Assembly (NCBI GenBank): GCA_017528205.1
Contig: JAFXPE010000042.1
Location: 1 to 64,000, forward strand
DNA from: Alphaproteobacteria bacterium
GTDB taxonomy: Bacteria > Pseudomonadota > Alphaproteobacteria > RF32 > CAG-239
Length of the DNA stretch: 64,000 nucleotides
Direction of reading: 5' to 3'
Shown here: positions 31,437-41,160 of the stretch, in pieces
Numbering within the stretch: the first letter of the stretch is position 1
How the letters are laid out: each line of letters starts with the position of its first letter
Notes under the pieces: model-generated
The model's input: the letters and a program-made list of their open reading frames with translations, nothing else
Database searches by the model: none
What the model was told of the DNA's origin: nothing
Made by a program: the position numbers and the translations under genes

Positions 31437-33785
31437 CTATGCCGATTTTTTCTTGCGCAAAGCAATATCCAAAACTTCGGCCGCGGTAGAAACCGGAATA
31501 ATCGTCATTCCATCTTTTACATTATCCGGAATTTCTGCCAAATCCTTAAGATTTTCCTTTGGAATTATCACGGTTTTGATGCCGCCGCGCAACGCCGCCA
31601 ACAGCTTTTCCTTTAAGCCGCCAATCGGCAGAACGCGTCCTTGCAACGTAATTTCTCCGGTCATCGCCACATCGCTTTTAACCGGCGTTTTGGTAAATAC
31701 CGACACCAGCGTGGTGTACATGGCAATACCGGCCGAAGGTCCGTCTTTTGGCGTTGCCCCTTCCGGAACGTGAACGTGAACATCTGTTTTATCAAATATT
31801 TCCGGTTTAATTCCCAGCTCTTTAGAATGTGAACGTACCACAGAATATGCCGTTTCAATAGACTCTTTCATTACGTCGCCCAACTTTCCGGTTTGAGTAA
31901 CTTTACCCTTGCCCGGCATATCGACCGCTTCGATAAACAATATATCGCCGCCGACTTCAGTCCAAGCCAAACCGGTAGTAACTCCGATATGGTCCTGCTT
32001 TTCGGCCTCACCGTAGCTAAAGCGACGTACTCCTAAATATTTATCCAAGTTTTTCGGTGTTACCTTAACTTTGATACATTTGCCTTTTTCCAGCAAAATT
32101 TCCTTGGTGGCTTTGCGGGCGATGGTAGCCAGTTCGCGTTCCAAATTGCGCACTCCGGCCTCTCGCGTATAATAGCGAATAATATCACGAATGGCCTCAT
32201 CGGTTATTACCAACTCGGAGCATTGAACGGCATTTTCATCAAAAACTTTGCCGATTAAATGGCGCTTGGCAATCTCGACCTTTTCGTCTTCGGTATAACT
32301 CGAAAGCTGAATAATCTCCATTCTATCCAACAACGGACGCGGCATATTCAGCGAATTGGCCGTGGTAACAAACATAACATCGGACAAGTCATAATCCACG
32401 TCAAGATAATGATCTTCAAAGGTGTTGTTTTGCTCCGGATCCAACACTTCAAGCAAGGCCGAGCTCGGATCTCCGCGCCAATCGCTGCCGAGTTTATCTA
32501 TTTCATCAAGCAAAAACAGCGGATTGGTCACACCGGCTTTTTTCATAGATTGCAAAATCTTGCCCGGCATGGCTCCGATATAAGTGCGACGATGTCCCCT
32601 TATTTCAGCCTCATCACGCATACCGCCCAACGAAGCGCGCACAAACTGACGATTGGTGGCTCGGGCGATGGATTTGCCCAGCGAAGTTTTACCCACGCCC
32701 GGAGGGCCGACCAAGCAGAGAATCGGCGCTTTTAAGTGTTTGGAACGTGATTGCACCGCCAAATATTCAACAATTCGCTCTTTGACTTTTTCCAGTCCGT
32801 AATGGTCTTCTTCCAAGACCTTGATAGCCTGTTCCAAATCTTTGTTCAGCTTTGTTTTTTTATCCCACGGCAAATCCAAAAGCCAATCAAGATAATTGCG
32901 TACGATTGAGCTTTCCGGCGAATTTTGCCCCATACTACGCAGTTTTTTCAGCTCCGAAAGGGCTTTTTCGCGTGCTTCTTTGCTGAATTTGGTGGCATTT
33001 ATGCGTTTCAGATATTCATTGTTTTCATCTTCTTCGCCGTGATTCAATTCTTTTTGAATCGCTTTCATTTGCTCGTTGAGATAATATTCTTTTTGGCTTT
33101 TTTCCATTTGCTTTTTAACACGGTGTTTGATTTTGTCTTCGACTTCAATCACCATCATTTCCGTGTCTATAAGCTGCAGTATTTTATCGAGCCGTTCCTG
33201 CAAATTGCCGGCTTCGAGCAGAAATTGTTTATCTTCCGTTTTCAGCGACAGATGTGAGGCAATGGTGTCGGCCAGCTTATCGTATTCGCCGATTTGCTTA
33301 ACCGACTGAATAACATCGTACGGAATTTTTTTATTGATTTTAACATATTCTTCAAATTGGCTGACCACCGCGCGCGCCCACGATTCCAAAGATTTTTTGT
33401 CGGTTGCGGTCTGCGGATAGCTTTCAATGGTGGCAGAAATATAAGTTTTGTTATCGCGAAACGAAGTGATTTTGATGCGCTCCAGCCCCTCCACCAACAA
33501 CTTTATCGTGCCGTCTGGGAGTTTAAGCATTTGCAAAACATTTCCGAGAGTTCCCACCTTATACAAATCCTTGGCCGAAGGTGTTTCCACCTCTGCCTTT
33601 TTTTGCATAACCAAAACAATTTTCGAACCCTTGTCATTGGCCTTTTGCACGGCTTCTATCGATTTATCGCGGCCTACGAATATCGGCACAATCATTTTCG
33701 GATAAACCACCACGTCGCGCAACGGCAAAACCGGCAACATTACCGGTGTTTCGGCTGTTTTTTCTTCCGTTTTCTGCTCTTTCAT
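31437..33785 (-). CDS. lon: ATP-dependent protease Lon
   Basis: 782 residues, normal for LonA. The N-terminal substrate domain begins MLPVLPLRDVVVYPKMIVPIF without its leading Val-Pro. The AAA+ module has GPPGVGKTSLGKSIA (Walker A, about 350) and LFLLDEIDKLG (Walker B). The protease domain carries PKDGPSAG with the catalytic serine and a later lysine in the GGLKEKLLAA region. Lon degrades misfolded and regulatory proteins. Monocistronic. Confidence 0.97.
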   Translation of the reverse strand: MKEQKTEEKTAETPVMLPVLPLRDVVVYPKMIVPIFVGRDKSIEAVQKANDKGSKIVLVMQKKAEVETPSAKDLYKVGTLGNVLQMLKLPDGTIKLLVEGLERIKITSFRDNKTYISATIESYPQTATDKKSLESWARAVVSQFEEYVKINKKIPYDVIQSVKQIGEYDKLADTIASHLSLKTEDKQFLLEAGNLQERLDKILQLIDTEMMVIEVEDKIKHRVKKQMEKSQKEYYLNEQMKAIQKELNHGEEDENNEYLKRINATKFSKEAREKALSELKKLRSMGQNSPESSIVRNYLDWLLDLPWDKKTKLNKDLEQAIKVLEEDHYGLEKVKERIVEYLAVQSRSKHLKAPILCLVGPPGVGKTSLGKSIARATNRQFVRASLGGMRDEAEIRGHRRTYIGAMPGKILQSMKKAGVTNPLFLLDEIDKLGSDWRGDPSSALLEVLDPEQNNTFEDHYLDVDYDLSDVMFVTTANSLNMPRPLLDRMEIIQLSSYTEDEKVEIAKRHLIGKVFDENAVQCSELVITDEAIRDIIRYYTREAGVRNLERELATIARKATKEILLEKGKCIKVKVTPKNLDKYLGVRRFSYGEAEKQDHIGVTTGLAWTEVGGDILFIEAVDMPGKGKVTQTGKLGDVMKESIETAYSVVRSHSKELGIKPEIFDKTDVHVHVPEGATPKDGPSAGIAMYTTLVSVFTKTPVKSDVAMTGEITLQGRVLPIGGLKEKLLAALRGGIKTVIIPKENLKDLAEIPDNVKDGMTIIPVSTAAEVLDIALRKKKSA

Positions 33786-33886
33786 ATTGTTTTTCTTCCC
33801 ACATTATAAATAATCTTTATATTATATAGGACAGCTTTTGCCCTTCTACAATAGCAGGAACATTTTTTTCCCAAAAAATTTTGCTT

Positions 33887-34798
33887 TTATTTTCCGTGAA
33901 CGTTAATTTCTTCAAGTCTGGCGGCGGCGAATTTATCAATTTTAGCGCCGGCTTCTTCTGCCGCTCTGGTCAGCAATTTACGCAACAAGTTATCGGCAAT
34001 TTCCTGTTCGTCGCTATCTGCCGCAAACAAAATAAAGTGAGTTTGCCGAGCCGTCAGCGGCGTAAAATCATCCATAGTGCGCGAAACCACATCGAGTTCC
34101 ACCTGCATCTGCATTTTGTGATTGCTGTTGTCTATCTCGTCCACTTCGGCTTTCAACAAGCGCGGTGTCACCACATAATCCGCCAAACCGGCATCATCGG
34201 TAACATAAAAATATTCGCTGTGTGAAAAAAGTCCGGTGAGCAAATCACGATAATGGTCGGTGTCTTCGCCGTTCCAAAAATTCATCGGCCGCACAAACAA
34301 AAGCTTTTTTTCCGTTAAGTCAGACGGCTTGAACATTGCCTGTTCTTTTACTTTTTCGGCAACTTCTACCACCTGTGAAGCCGCCATATCGCTATCCCGA
34401 TATTCGGTAATCAGCTGCGCCAAATTATCGGTGGTCATCTCCACCGCGGCTTGCAGTTTAACGCAAACCCGACCGGCGTCTTCCAGAGTTACCGTGTGTT
34501 TGGCGCCTACCATATATTCATCTATAATGCGATAAGAAATCAAATCGAGCGCGTTGGTGCTTAAACCAGGATAGCGTTTCTGAATAACGGCCGAAAGTTT
34601 TACCGCCGCCAAAGATGCCTTATCCACGGCGCGATTTTCGGCAGTTTTGGCGTCGTCTCCCGCACGTCGTTCATCACATGCGTCGGCAGACACTTTTTCC
34701 GAGATAAGTCCCTCTTCTGCCGCCCAAAGCGGTGTTAAATCAAGTCCCAACAATAACGCTATAAGTCCGCAAAGCGGCTTTTTTCGGTTTATTACCAC
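33887..34798 (-). CDS. Secreted protein with FlgT/LpoB-like layout
   Basis: 303 residues from a GTG at 34798; the upstream ATG at 34840 would place a 14-residue extension before the signal peptide, and AGGGAGA sits in the right place for 34798 or the TTG at 34801. Signal: PLCGLIALLLGLDLTPLWA. The first mature domain (DDAKTAENRAVDKASLAAVKL...GRVCVKLQAAVEM) resembles the FlgT N-terminal fold. The second (KKLLFVRPMNFWNG...YVVTPRLLKAEVDE) resembles the CsgG/LpoB nucleotide-binding-like fold. These are pattern guesses. It overlaps the preceding lipoprotein gene by 7 bases, implying a joint role in the envelope. Confidence 0.6.
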   Translation of the reverse strand: MVINRKKPLCGLIALLLGLDLTPLWAAEEGLISEKVSADACDERRAGDDAKTAENRAVDKASLAAVKLSAVIQKRYPGLSTNALDLISYRIIDEYMVGAKHTVTLEDAGRVCVKLQAAVEMTTDNLAQLITEYRDSDMAASQVVEVAEKVKEQAMFKPSDLTEKKLLFVRPMNFWNGEDTDHYRDLLTGLFSHSEYFYVTDDAGLADYVVTPRLLKAEVDEIDNSNHKMQMQVELDVVSRTMDDFTPLTARQTHFILFAADSDEQEIADNLLRKLLTRAAEEAGAKIDKFAAARLEEINVHGK

Positions 34799-35535
34799 CA
34801 ACTTCTGTCTCCCTGAGCCTGATGAATGATTTCGCTCCATTCACCGAACAAACTTCCGTCTTTATTTTTCAAATACAAGTCAAATTTAATGGCCGGAACG
34901 GTTTTGGTGGCCGTGTCATACCAGTCGGCCGAACAATTTACCAAATAATCGGCCTCGGCTTTATTATCAACCAAAGTTATGTTTTCCATATCGGCAAAGC
35001 GTTTTTTCAAAGTGGCGGTGCCTTTATCCATACCGCCCGGCAAATCATCGGAGCGACGTTCTTCATCATCTATATAAATTTTGATGGCGCCGACGGTTTT
35101 GTAAAATGCCTCCGCTTCGGTTAACATGGAATTTACCGTTCTGTTGGCGGAAATAACGTAAATTTCCGGTGCATCAGGCACTATCGGTTCGTCATCGTCA
35201 AACAAAGTAAACTCGTCGGCGGTGTCGCAACACGGACGTTTCTTTTTGGTTTTGGCCGTTTCGATTACGCGCGGTTTCAACACCATCGGCTCGCAATTCG
35301 GTTGACCGCAAGACGAAGAACAAGGCATAGCCAAAGCCGCCGGCACTTCAATCGGTGCCGTTTGCACAAATTCCATCGGTTCGGTTTGCAATATTTCGCC
35401 TGTCTCCGGTGCGGCAATCATCGCCGTCTCCGGCGCCGCAACCACCGGATTTGGTTCTATATTTTTACAATTTCCGAACGGACAGGCACAACCGGTCAGC
35501 AGTGCCAATGTTCCGAATATCAGCGTTTTTCTCAT
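34792..35535 (-). CDS. Lipoprotein, possibly LpoB-like
   Basis: 247 residues. Signal MRKTLIFGTLALLTGC with lipobox LTGC. A Pro/Ala/Glu-rich linker (about 25-100) contains cysteine clusters (CSSSCGQPNC, then CC at about 98). The C-terminal domain (about 125-247) has IYVISANRTVNSML, KKRFADMENITLVDNKAEADYLV and FDLYLKNKDGSLFGEWSEIIHQ, an arrangement like LpoB/CsgG-type domains. Function inferred at most as an envelope accessory protein. Coupled with the following gene. Confidence 0.6.
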   Translation of the reverse strand: MRKTLIFGTLALLTGCACPFGNCKNIEPNPVVAAPETAMIAAPETGEILQTEPMEFVQTAPIEVPAALAMPCSSSCGQPNCEPMVLKPRVIETAKTKKKRPCCDTADEFTLFDDDEPIVPDAPEIYVISANRTVNSMLTEAEAFYKTVGAIKIYIDDEERRSDDLPGGMDKGTATLKKRFADMENITLVDNKAEADYLVNCSADWYDTATKTVPAIKFDLYLKNKDGSLFGEWSEIIHQAQGDRSWW

Positions 35536-35667
35536 CTTCGTCTCCTTATCGACTCTTTTGCGGTATTATGCAACAATTTACCTTAAAAATACCTTAATAT
35601 TTCAAAATATTACTTGAATAACCCCGAAAAAATCTTTACATTCGGTTCAGGGAGCGGAGATTTTCTG

Positions 35668-36111
35668 ATGTTATTGACCTTTCTAGCTGTTTTGGCGCCG
35701 TTGTTGGCGCTGGTTCGTCCGTTACAACGCAATGCTTTTTTTGTGATATATTTTGCGCTGATGATTTTGTCGGCATACATTACGGAATCTTATTTTTTTC
35801 GGGTTGCCCCGTTTTATCACAAAGCCTTTTTGCTGTTTATCGTTTATCATCTGTTTTTTATTAATCTTGTCACTTTTTTGGCTTACGGAGTTGATAAACG
35901 AGCGGCGGTGCGCGGTGCGTGGCGGGTGCCGGAAGCCCAATTGCACACGTTGGAATTTTTGGGCGGTTGGATTGGTGCGTTTTTGGCGCAAAAAATTTTT
36001 CGGCACAAAACACAGAAAAAAAGCTACCGCGTTATGTTTTGGCTGATGCTTGTTTTGCAAATTGCCGCGGTTTATATTATTTTGCACTATTTGAAATTGA
36101 TTAACTTTTAA
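35668..36111 (+). CDS. DUF1294 membrane protein
   Basis: 147 residues. Three hydrophobic segments lead into YGVDKRAAVRGAWRVPEAQLH then TLEFLGGWIGAFLAQKIFRHK, the DUF1294 signature (D/KxxA...RVPE..L..L...GG..GA). Function unknown. The ATG at 35668 with GGAG eight bases upstream is preferred over a TTG at 35614. It lies 10 bases before the DUF4139 gene. Confidence 0.8.
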   Translation: MLLTFLAVLAPLLALVRPLQRNAFFVIYFALMILSAYITESYFFRVAPFYHKAFLLFIVYHLFFINLVTFLAYGVDKRAAVRGAWRVPEAQLHTLEFLGGWIGAFLAQKIFRHKTQKKSYRVMFWLMLVLQIAAVYIILHYLKLINF

Positions 36112-36121
36112 GGAGAATATT

Positions 36122-37588
36122 ATGCGTTTGGGTTTATTACTTGCTCTTTTTACCGGTGTCGCCGGAGTGGCAAATGCCGATTCGATTTTGCTGAAAAATG
36201 ACAACAATGCGTTATCACTCAGCATTTATAATCAAAATCTGGCGTTGGTGAAAGATATTCGTTCCGCCGATTTGCAAAGCGGTATGAATGAAGTTGTTTT
36301 TGACGGTGTGCCGCAACAAATTCAGGCCGAAACCGCCATTATTTACGGTGACAATATTCGGGTAAGCGAACAAAATTACAGCTACAATCTGATGTCGTAT
36401 CACAACTTTATAGCCCGCTCCATCGGGCAAAAAGTAAAAACCGTACGCCAGAATCCGACCACCGGAGAAAATATTTACGAAACCGCAACGCTTATCGGCG
36501 AGGCCGGCGGAACTCCGATTTTGCAATTCGATTACGGTATCGAATCTAACTTTCCGGGCAGAATCGTGTTTGAGCAAATACCGGTCGGCATGAGCAATCA
36601 GCCGATGTTAACTGCCAAACTTAAGGCCGACAAAAGCGGTGAGCAAAATCTTTATTTGGCTTATTTAACCGGCGGCTTAAGTTGGAAAACCGATTATGTG
36701 GCCAATGTTCGCTCCGATAAAAAACTCGATTTAACCGGTTGGGTTACCATTAACAACGAATCGGGTGTAGATTATGAAAAGGCCAAGATTCAGCTTATTG
36801 CCGGAGACGTAAATATCGTTCGTCCGCGCATGATGGCCCGCGGCGGCATGATGATGAAATCCATGGCTCTTAATGCCGTCATGGAGGACAGCATGGAACA
36901 AAATATCGAGCCGGAAAGCCTCAGCAGCTACGAGCTTTATACTTTGCCGAACATGACCACCATTAAAGACAAGCAAACCAAACAAGTTGCCTTGCTTGAA
37001 AAAAATGATGTGACTTATGAAAAAGAATTTAATTTGATGATGCCGATATATTTTGATGACGGCATCAGCGAGTTTGAAAAACGGCATCCGTCGATTACTT
37101 ATGTGATTAAAAACGAAGCCGCTTCAAACTTGGGCATTTCTTTGCCGGCCGGCACCATGCGTTTTTATAAAAACGACCAAAGCGGCAACCTGCAATTTAT
37201 AGGTTCCGGCAACATCAACAACACCGCCAAGGAAGACACTTTGCGCTTGCATTTGGGTGACGCGTTCAACATTTCCGTCAGCGGCAAAGTACAAAAGAAG
37301 AGCCAAAAAGAAAGAGCCCGTGAGTTGTTGCCTAACGGTCGTTGTTATGATGTTCAAACCGTTAAAACTTACGATGTGGAAATTACGGTAAACAACGCCG
37401 AAGACGCCGACAACACCATTATTTTGAGCCAACATCTTCCGCACGAGTACGAAATTGTCAAAGAAAGCGTAAAAAGCACGGAAGAAAAGGCCTCGCAACG
37501 CAAATGGAAAATGGAAGTTGCCAAGAACAGCAAGGAAAAACTGACATATACGGTGAATATTATTTTGCACTACAATGATTGCAACTAA
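36122..37588 (+). CDS. DUF4139 secreted protein
   Basis: 488 residues. Signal peptide MRLGLLLALFTGVAGVANA. The body follows the DUF4139 pattern: LSIYNQNLALVKDIR near the N terminus, SYHNFIARSIGQKV, LTGGLSWKTDYVA and the C-terminal half with ITYVIKNEAASNLGISLPAGTMRFY. Such proteins are beta-rich and exported; no biochemical role is established. AAGGAG precedes the ATG. Followed by a strong terminator. Confidence 0.85.
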   Translation: MRLGLLLALFTGVAGVANADSILLKNDNNALSLSIYNQNLALVKDIRSADLQSGMNEVVFDGVPQQIQAETAIIYGDNIRVSEQNYSYNLMSYHNFIARSIGQKVKTVRQNPTTGENIYETATLIGEAGGTPILQFDYGIESNFPGRIVFEQIPVGMSNQPMLTAKLKADKSGEQNLYLAYLTGGLSWKTDYVANVRSDKKLDLTGWVTINNESGVDYEKAKIQLIAGDVNIVRPRMMARGGMMMKSMALNAVMEDSMEQNIEPESLSSYELYTLPNMTTIKDKQTKQVALLEKNDVTYEKEFNLMMPIYFDDGISEFEKRHPSITYVIKNEAASNLGISLPAGTMRFYKNDQSGNLQFIGSGNINNTAKEDTLRLHLGDAFNISVSGKVQKKSQKERARELLPNGRCYDVQTVKTYDVEITVNNAEDADNTIILSQHLPHEYEIVKESVKSTEEKASQRKWKMEVAKNSKEKLTYTVNIILHYNDCN

Positions 37589-37603
37589 TTCCACGACTTT
37601 GTT

Positions 37604-37658
37604 TCAAGTGCTTTTAAGGTTGTTGCCGGACAAGAATCATAAAAGCACTTGATTTTTT
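37604..37658 (+). terminator. Strong terminator
   Basis: Thirteen-base perfect stem TCAAGTGCTTTTA / TAAAAGCACTTGA with a 23-base loop and TTTTTT. It separates the DUF4139 gene from sufB. Confidence 0.85.
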
Positions 37659-37699
37659 AAGCTAACTTGCTATGATGCGGCAGATTTGAAAGGCGAAAA

Positions 37700-39145
37700 A
37701 TGACGGATAAACCGCAAATAGAAGATTTAAGCGGAGATAAATATAAGTACGGCTTTACGACGGAAATTGAAGCCGATACGGCTCCGTGCGGCTTAAACGA
37801 AGACATTATCCGCCTGATAAGCGCCAAGAAAAATGAGCCGGAATGGCTGTTGGAAAGAAGGCTGAAGGCTTATCGCCATTGGTTGACTATGAGCGAACCA
37901 CACTGGGCTAAGTTAAAATATGATGCCGTTGATTTTCAGGCGCTGAGCTATTATGCCGCGCCCAAACAAAAGGCTAAGCCGAAAAGTTTGGAAGACGTTG
38001 ATAAAACCTTGCTCGATACTTATAACAAGCTCGGCATTCCGCTCAAAGAACAGGAAGCGCTGTCCGGAGTAGTGGCGGTTGATGCGGTGTTTGACAGCGT
38101 GTCGGTGGCCACAACTTATCGGGCCAAATTGGCGCAATCGGGGATTATTTTTTGCTCGATTTCCGAGGCGGTAAAAGAACATCCGGAGCTGGTGCAAAAA
38201 TACTTGGGTTCGGTAGTACCATACACCGATAATTTTTACGCCTGCCTTAATTCCGCGGTGTTTACCGACGGCTCGTTTGTGTATATTCCGAAAGGGGTTA
38301 AGGCGCCGATGGAACTTTCCACTTATTTTCGCATCAACGCCCAAAACACCGGACAATTCGAGCGCACGCTGATTGTGGCCGAAGATGACAGTTATGTTTC
38401 GTATTTGGAGGGTTGTACGGCGCCGCAACGCGACGAAAATCAGTTGCACGCCGCTATTGTGGAAATTGTGGTGATGAACAACGCCGAAGTTAAATATTCT
38501 ACCGTGCAAAACTGGTATCCGGGCGACAAAGACGGTAAAGGCGGCGTTTATAACTTTGTGACCAAGCGGGCGGCTTGTCGCGGTATTAATTCCAAAGTTT
38601 CGTGGACACAGGTAGAAACCGGCTCGGCCGTAACTTGGAAATATCCGTCGTGCATTTTGCAGGGCGATAATTCGGTCGGCGAATTTTATTCGGTGGCCAT
38701 CACCAACAACCGTCAACAGGCGGATACCGGCACCAAAATGATTCACTTGGGCAAAAATACCCGATCCAAAATTATATCCAAAGGCATTTCTGCCGGATTT
38801 TCCAACCAAACATATCGCGGCTTGGTGGATATAGCGGCCAACGCCAAAAACGCCAGAAACTATTCGCAATGTGACAGCTTGCTTATCGGCTCGACTTGCG
38901 GCTCGCACACCGTGCCGTATATCCGTAACCGCAGTAAATCAGCGGTTTTGGAACATGAGGCAACCACTTCGAAAATCAGCGCCGAACAGCTTTTTTATTG
39001 CCAACAACGCGGCATTAAGGAAGAAGAAGCCGTCGGCCTGATTGTGAACGGTTTCTGCAAAGAAGTTATGCAAAAATTACCGATGGAATTTGCCATCGAG
39101 GCCGGAAAACTTATCAATATCAGCTTGGAAGGAAGCGTCGGATAA
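37700..39145 (+). CDS. sufB: Fe-S assembly scaffold protein SufB
   Basis: 481 residues, full length. SufB is part of the SufBC2D scaffold on which Fe-S clusters are built. Signatures are [81 protein letters not shown] and [21 protein letters not shown] putative start site GAAAGG lies upstream. The next gene starts in its stop codon (ATAATG), so sufBCD are tightly coupled. Confidence 0.97.
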   Translation: MTDKPQIEDLSGDKYKYGFTTEIEADTAPCGLNEDIIRLISAKKNEPEWLLERRLKAYRHWLTMSEPHWAKLKYDAVDFQALSYYAAPKQKAKPKSLEDVDKTLLDTYNKLGIPLKEQEALSGVVAVDAVFDSVSVATTYRAKLAQSGIIFCSISEAVKEHPELVQKYLGSVVPYTDNFYACLNSAVFTDGSFVYIPKGVKAPMELSTYFRINAQNTGQFERTLIVAEDDSYVSYLEGCTAPQRDENQLHAAIVEIVVMNNAEVKYSTVQNWYPGDKDGKGGVYNFVTKRAACRGINSKVSWTQVETGSAVTWKYPSCILQGDNSVGEFYSVAITNNRQQADTGTKMIHLGKNTRSKIISKGISAGFSNQTYRGLVDIAANAKNARNYSQCDSLLIGSTCGSHTVPYIRNRSKSAVLEHEATTSKISAEQLFYCQQRGIKEEEAVGLIVNGFCKEVMQKLPMEFAIEAGKLINISLEGSVG

Positions 39146-39912
39146 TGACTCAAAAGTTGCTTGAAATAAAAGATTTATACGCCGGAGTGGCCGAAAGCGG
39201 CAAAGAAATTATCAAAGGGCTTAATTTGACGATTAACGCCGGAGAAACTCATGCCGTTATGGGACCAAACGGCGCCGGAAAATCCACACTTTCTTATGTG
39301 TTGACCGGCAAGCCGGATTATGTTGTTACCGGCGGCAGTATGCGGTTTGCGGAACACGATTTGACCGCGCTCAAACCGGAAGAACGCGCCGCACTCGGCA
39401 TCTTTTTGAGTATGCAGGCGCCGGTTGAAATTCCGGGAGTGACAACGCAGAATTTTTTGAAGCACGCCATCAATGCGCAACGTAAATATAATAATTTGCC
39501 GGAACTTGACGCGGCGGAATTTTTGAAATTGTTGCGCTCGGCCGCCAAAAATTTTGACATCAGCTCGGAAATGCTCAAACGCGAAATCAATGTCGGATTT
39601 TCCGGCGGCGAAAAAAAGCGTTTGGAAATTTTGCAACTGAGTTTGTTGCAACCGAAATTGGCCATTCTCGACGAAGCAGATTCCGGCTTGGATATTGACG
39701 CCTTGAAAATCGTGTCGCAGGGCGTAAATCAATGGCACACCAAAGAAAACTCACTGTTGATTATTACCCATCATCTTGATTTGTTGCGGCAAATCAAGCC
39801 GGATTTTGTACATATTTACGCCGACGGAAAAATTATTAAAACCGGCGATATGGCGCTGGCAGAGGAACTGGAAACTTCCGGATATAAAAACTATTTGGAT
39901 GCGGCAAAATGA
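39145..39912 (+). CDS. sufC: Fe-S assembly ATPase SufC
   Basis: 255 residues. ABC-type ATPase driving SufBC2D. Motifs are GPNGAGKSTLSYVLTG (Walker A), MQAPVEIPGVT, VGFSGGEKKRLEILQ (signature) and LAILDEADSGLDID (Walker B). It is soluble and has no partner permease. Start overlaps sufB stop by one base; its end overlaps sufD. Confidence 0.97.
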   Translation: MTQKLLEIKDLYAGVAESGKEIIKGLNLTINAGETHAVMGPNGAGKSTLSYVLTGKPDYVVTGGSMRFAEHDLTALKPEERAALGIFLSMQAPVEIPGVTTQNFLKHAINAQRKYNNLPELDAAEFLKLLRSAAKNFDISSEMLKREINVGFSGGEKKRLEILQLSLLQPKLAILDEADSGLDIDALKIVSQGVNQWHTKENSLLIITHHLDLLRQIKPDFVHIYADGKIIKTGDMALAEELETSGYKNYLDAAK

Positions 39913-41150
39913 ATTTAAATGTTGACGGTGAAAATATTTACGGCGCTGACATTCCTTGGCTTTATGCTTTAAGGAAAAAGGCTCGCGATGCGTTTGTTAA
40001 AAACGGTTTGCCGACGGCCAAAACCGAGGCTTGGAAATATTCTTATCTGCCGAGCGGAATTTTGGACGAGTTTACAATCGCCGCGGAACCGCATCATTGC
40101 GACGGGCATTGTCACGAAAAAGAATCGTTGCCGTTTGATTGTCGACAAATAAAATTCTGCAACGGCAGTTTGGAACATATTGCGCACGATTTGCCGCGCG
40201 GCGTGATGATTATGCCGCTGATTGAGGCTGTGGAAAATGCCGAAATAAAGCCGTATTTGAATAAATCGTTTGCGGTCGGCGAATTTCCGTTTGCCGATTT
40301 AAATACCGCCCTTGCCGAGCAGGGTTTGTTTATCGTAATCGGCAAAGAAACCGAGTTGCAAGAGCCGATTTATATTCATTATCATCAGCACGAAGGCGCG
40401 CCGAAATTAAATAACATACGTAACGTAATTGTGCTGGAAAAAGGTGCCAAAGCGACAATTATCGAAGATTTTGATGCCAAGGAAGATGCGCATTATTTTA
40501 ACAATATCGTTAATGAAATTTATGTCGGCACCGATGCGTTTTTGCAACATTACACTCGCCAAAACGAGGCCGCCGAGGCGCGTCATGTGGCGCTGAACAG
40601 CGTGGCGGTTAAGGCTGGCGGACAATATCGCGATTTTGTTGTTCATAACGAATGTTTATATGCACGCAGCGAAAGCTATGTCTGCTTGAAACAGGAAAAT
40701 GCCTCCGCCGAAATCAACGGAGCATATCGTCTGCAAAACAGCGGGCATAGCGACATTACCAGCAATATCCGCCATTTGGCACCACACACCTTTTCCGATC
40801 AGTTGGTTAAAGGCGTGCTGGACGGTAAGGCTCACGGGGTGTTTCAGGGACAAATTCATATTGCACCAAATGCCCAGCAAACCGAGGGACGGCAACTGCA
40901 TCGCGCTTTGGTATTAAGCGACGGCGCCGAAGTTGATTGCAAGCCGGAATTGGAAATCTTTGCCGATGACGTAAAGTGTTCGCACGGCTCCACTTGCGGC
41001 GATTTAGATGCCGAACAGCTCTTTTATATGCAATCGCGAGGCATTGCTCTTGACGACGCGCGGCAAATATTGATTGCGGCTTATTTAAACGAAGTTTTCG
41101 GCAAAATAGAAGACGTTGCCGTTGCCGAGTGGTTGAAATCTATTTTTTAA
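39909..41150 (+). CDS. sufD: Fe-S assembly protein SufD
   Basis: 413 residues. SufD pairs with SufB in the scaffold. The N terminus is helical (GLPTAKTEAWKYSYLPSGIL); the C terminus has HLAPHTFSDQLVKGVLDGKAHG, FQGQIHIAPNAQQTEG, LELSD-like and DVKCSHGSTCGDLDAEQLFYMQSRGI. Several histidine/cysteine-rich insertions (HHCDGHCHEKE at about 58-68) are unusual. It is the last gene; no sufS, sufE or sufU follows, as the next gene is on the opposite strand. Confidence 0.95.
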   Translation: MNLNVDGENIYGADIPWLYALRKKARDAFVKNGLPTAKTEAWKYSYLPSGILDEFTIAAEPHHCDGHCHEKESLPFDCRQIKFCNGSLEHIAHDLPRGVMIMPLIEAVENAEIKPYLNKSFAVGEFPFADLNTALAEQGLFIVIGKETELQEPIYIHYHQHEGAPKLNNIRNVIVLEKGAKATIIEDFDAKEDAHYFNNIVNEIYVGTDAFLQHYTRQNEAAEARHVALNSVAVKAGGQYRDFVVHNECLYARSESYVCLKQENASAEINGAYRLQNSGHSDITSNIRHLAPHTFSDQLVKGVLDGKAHGVFQGQIHIAPNAQQTEGRQLHRALVLSDGAEVDCKPELEIFADDVKCSHGSTCGDLDAEQLFYMQSRGIALDDARQILIAAYLNEVFGKIEDVAVAEWLKSIF

Positions 41151-41160
41151 AATCGGCTTT

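Noticed and set aside
37913..38908. 331-residue minus-strand ORF inside sufB
   Set aside because: Long but antisense to an intact sufB; composition (many His, Arg, Phe) is typical of antisense reading.
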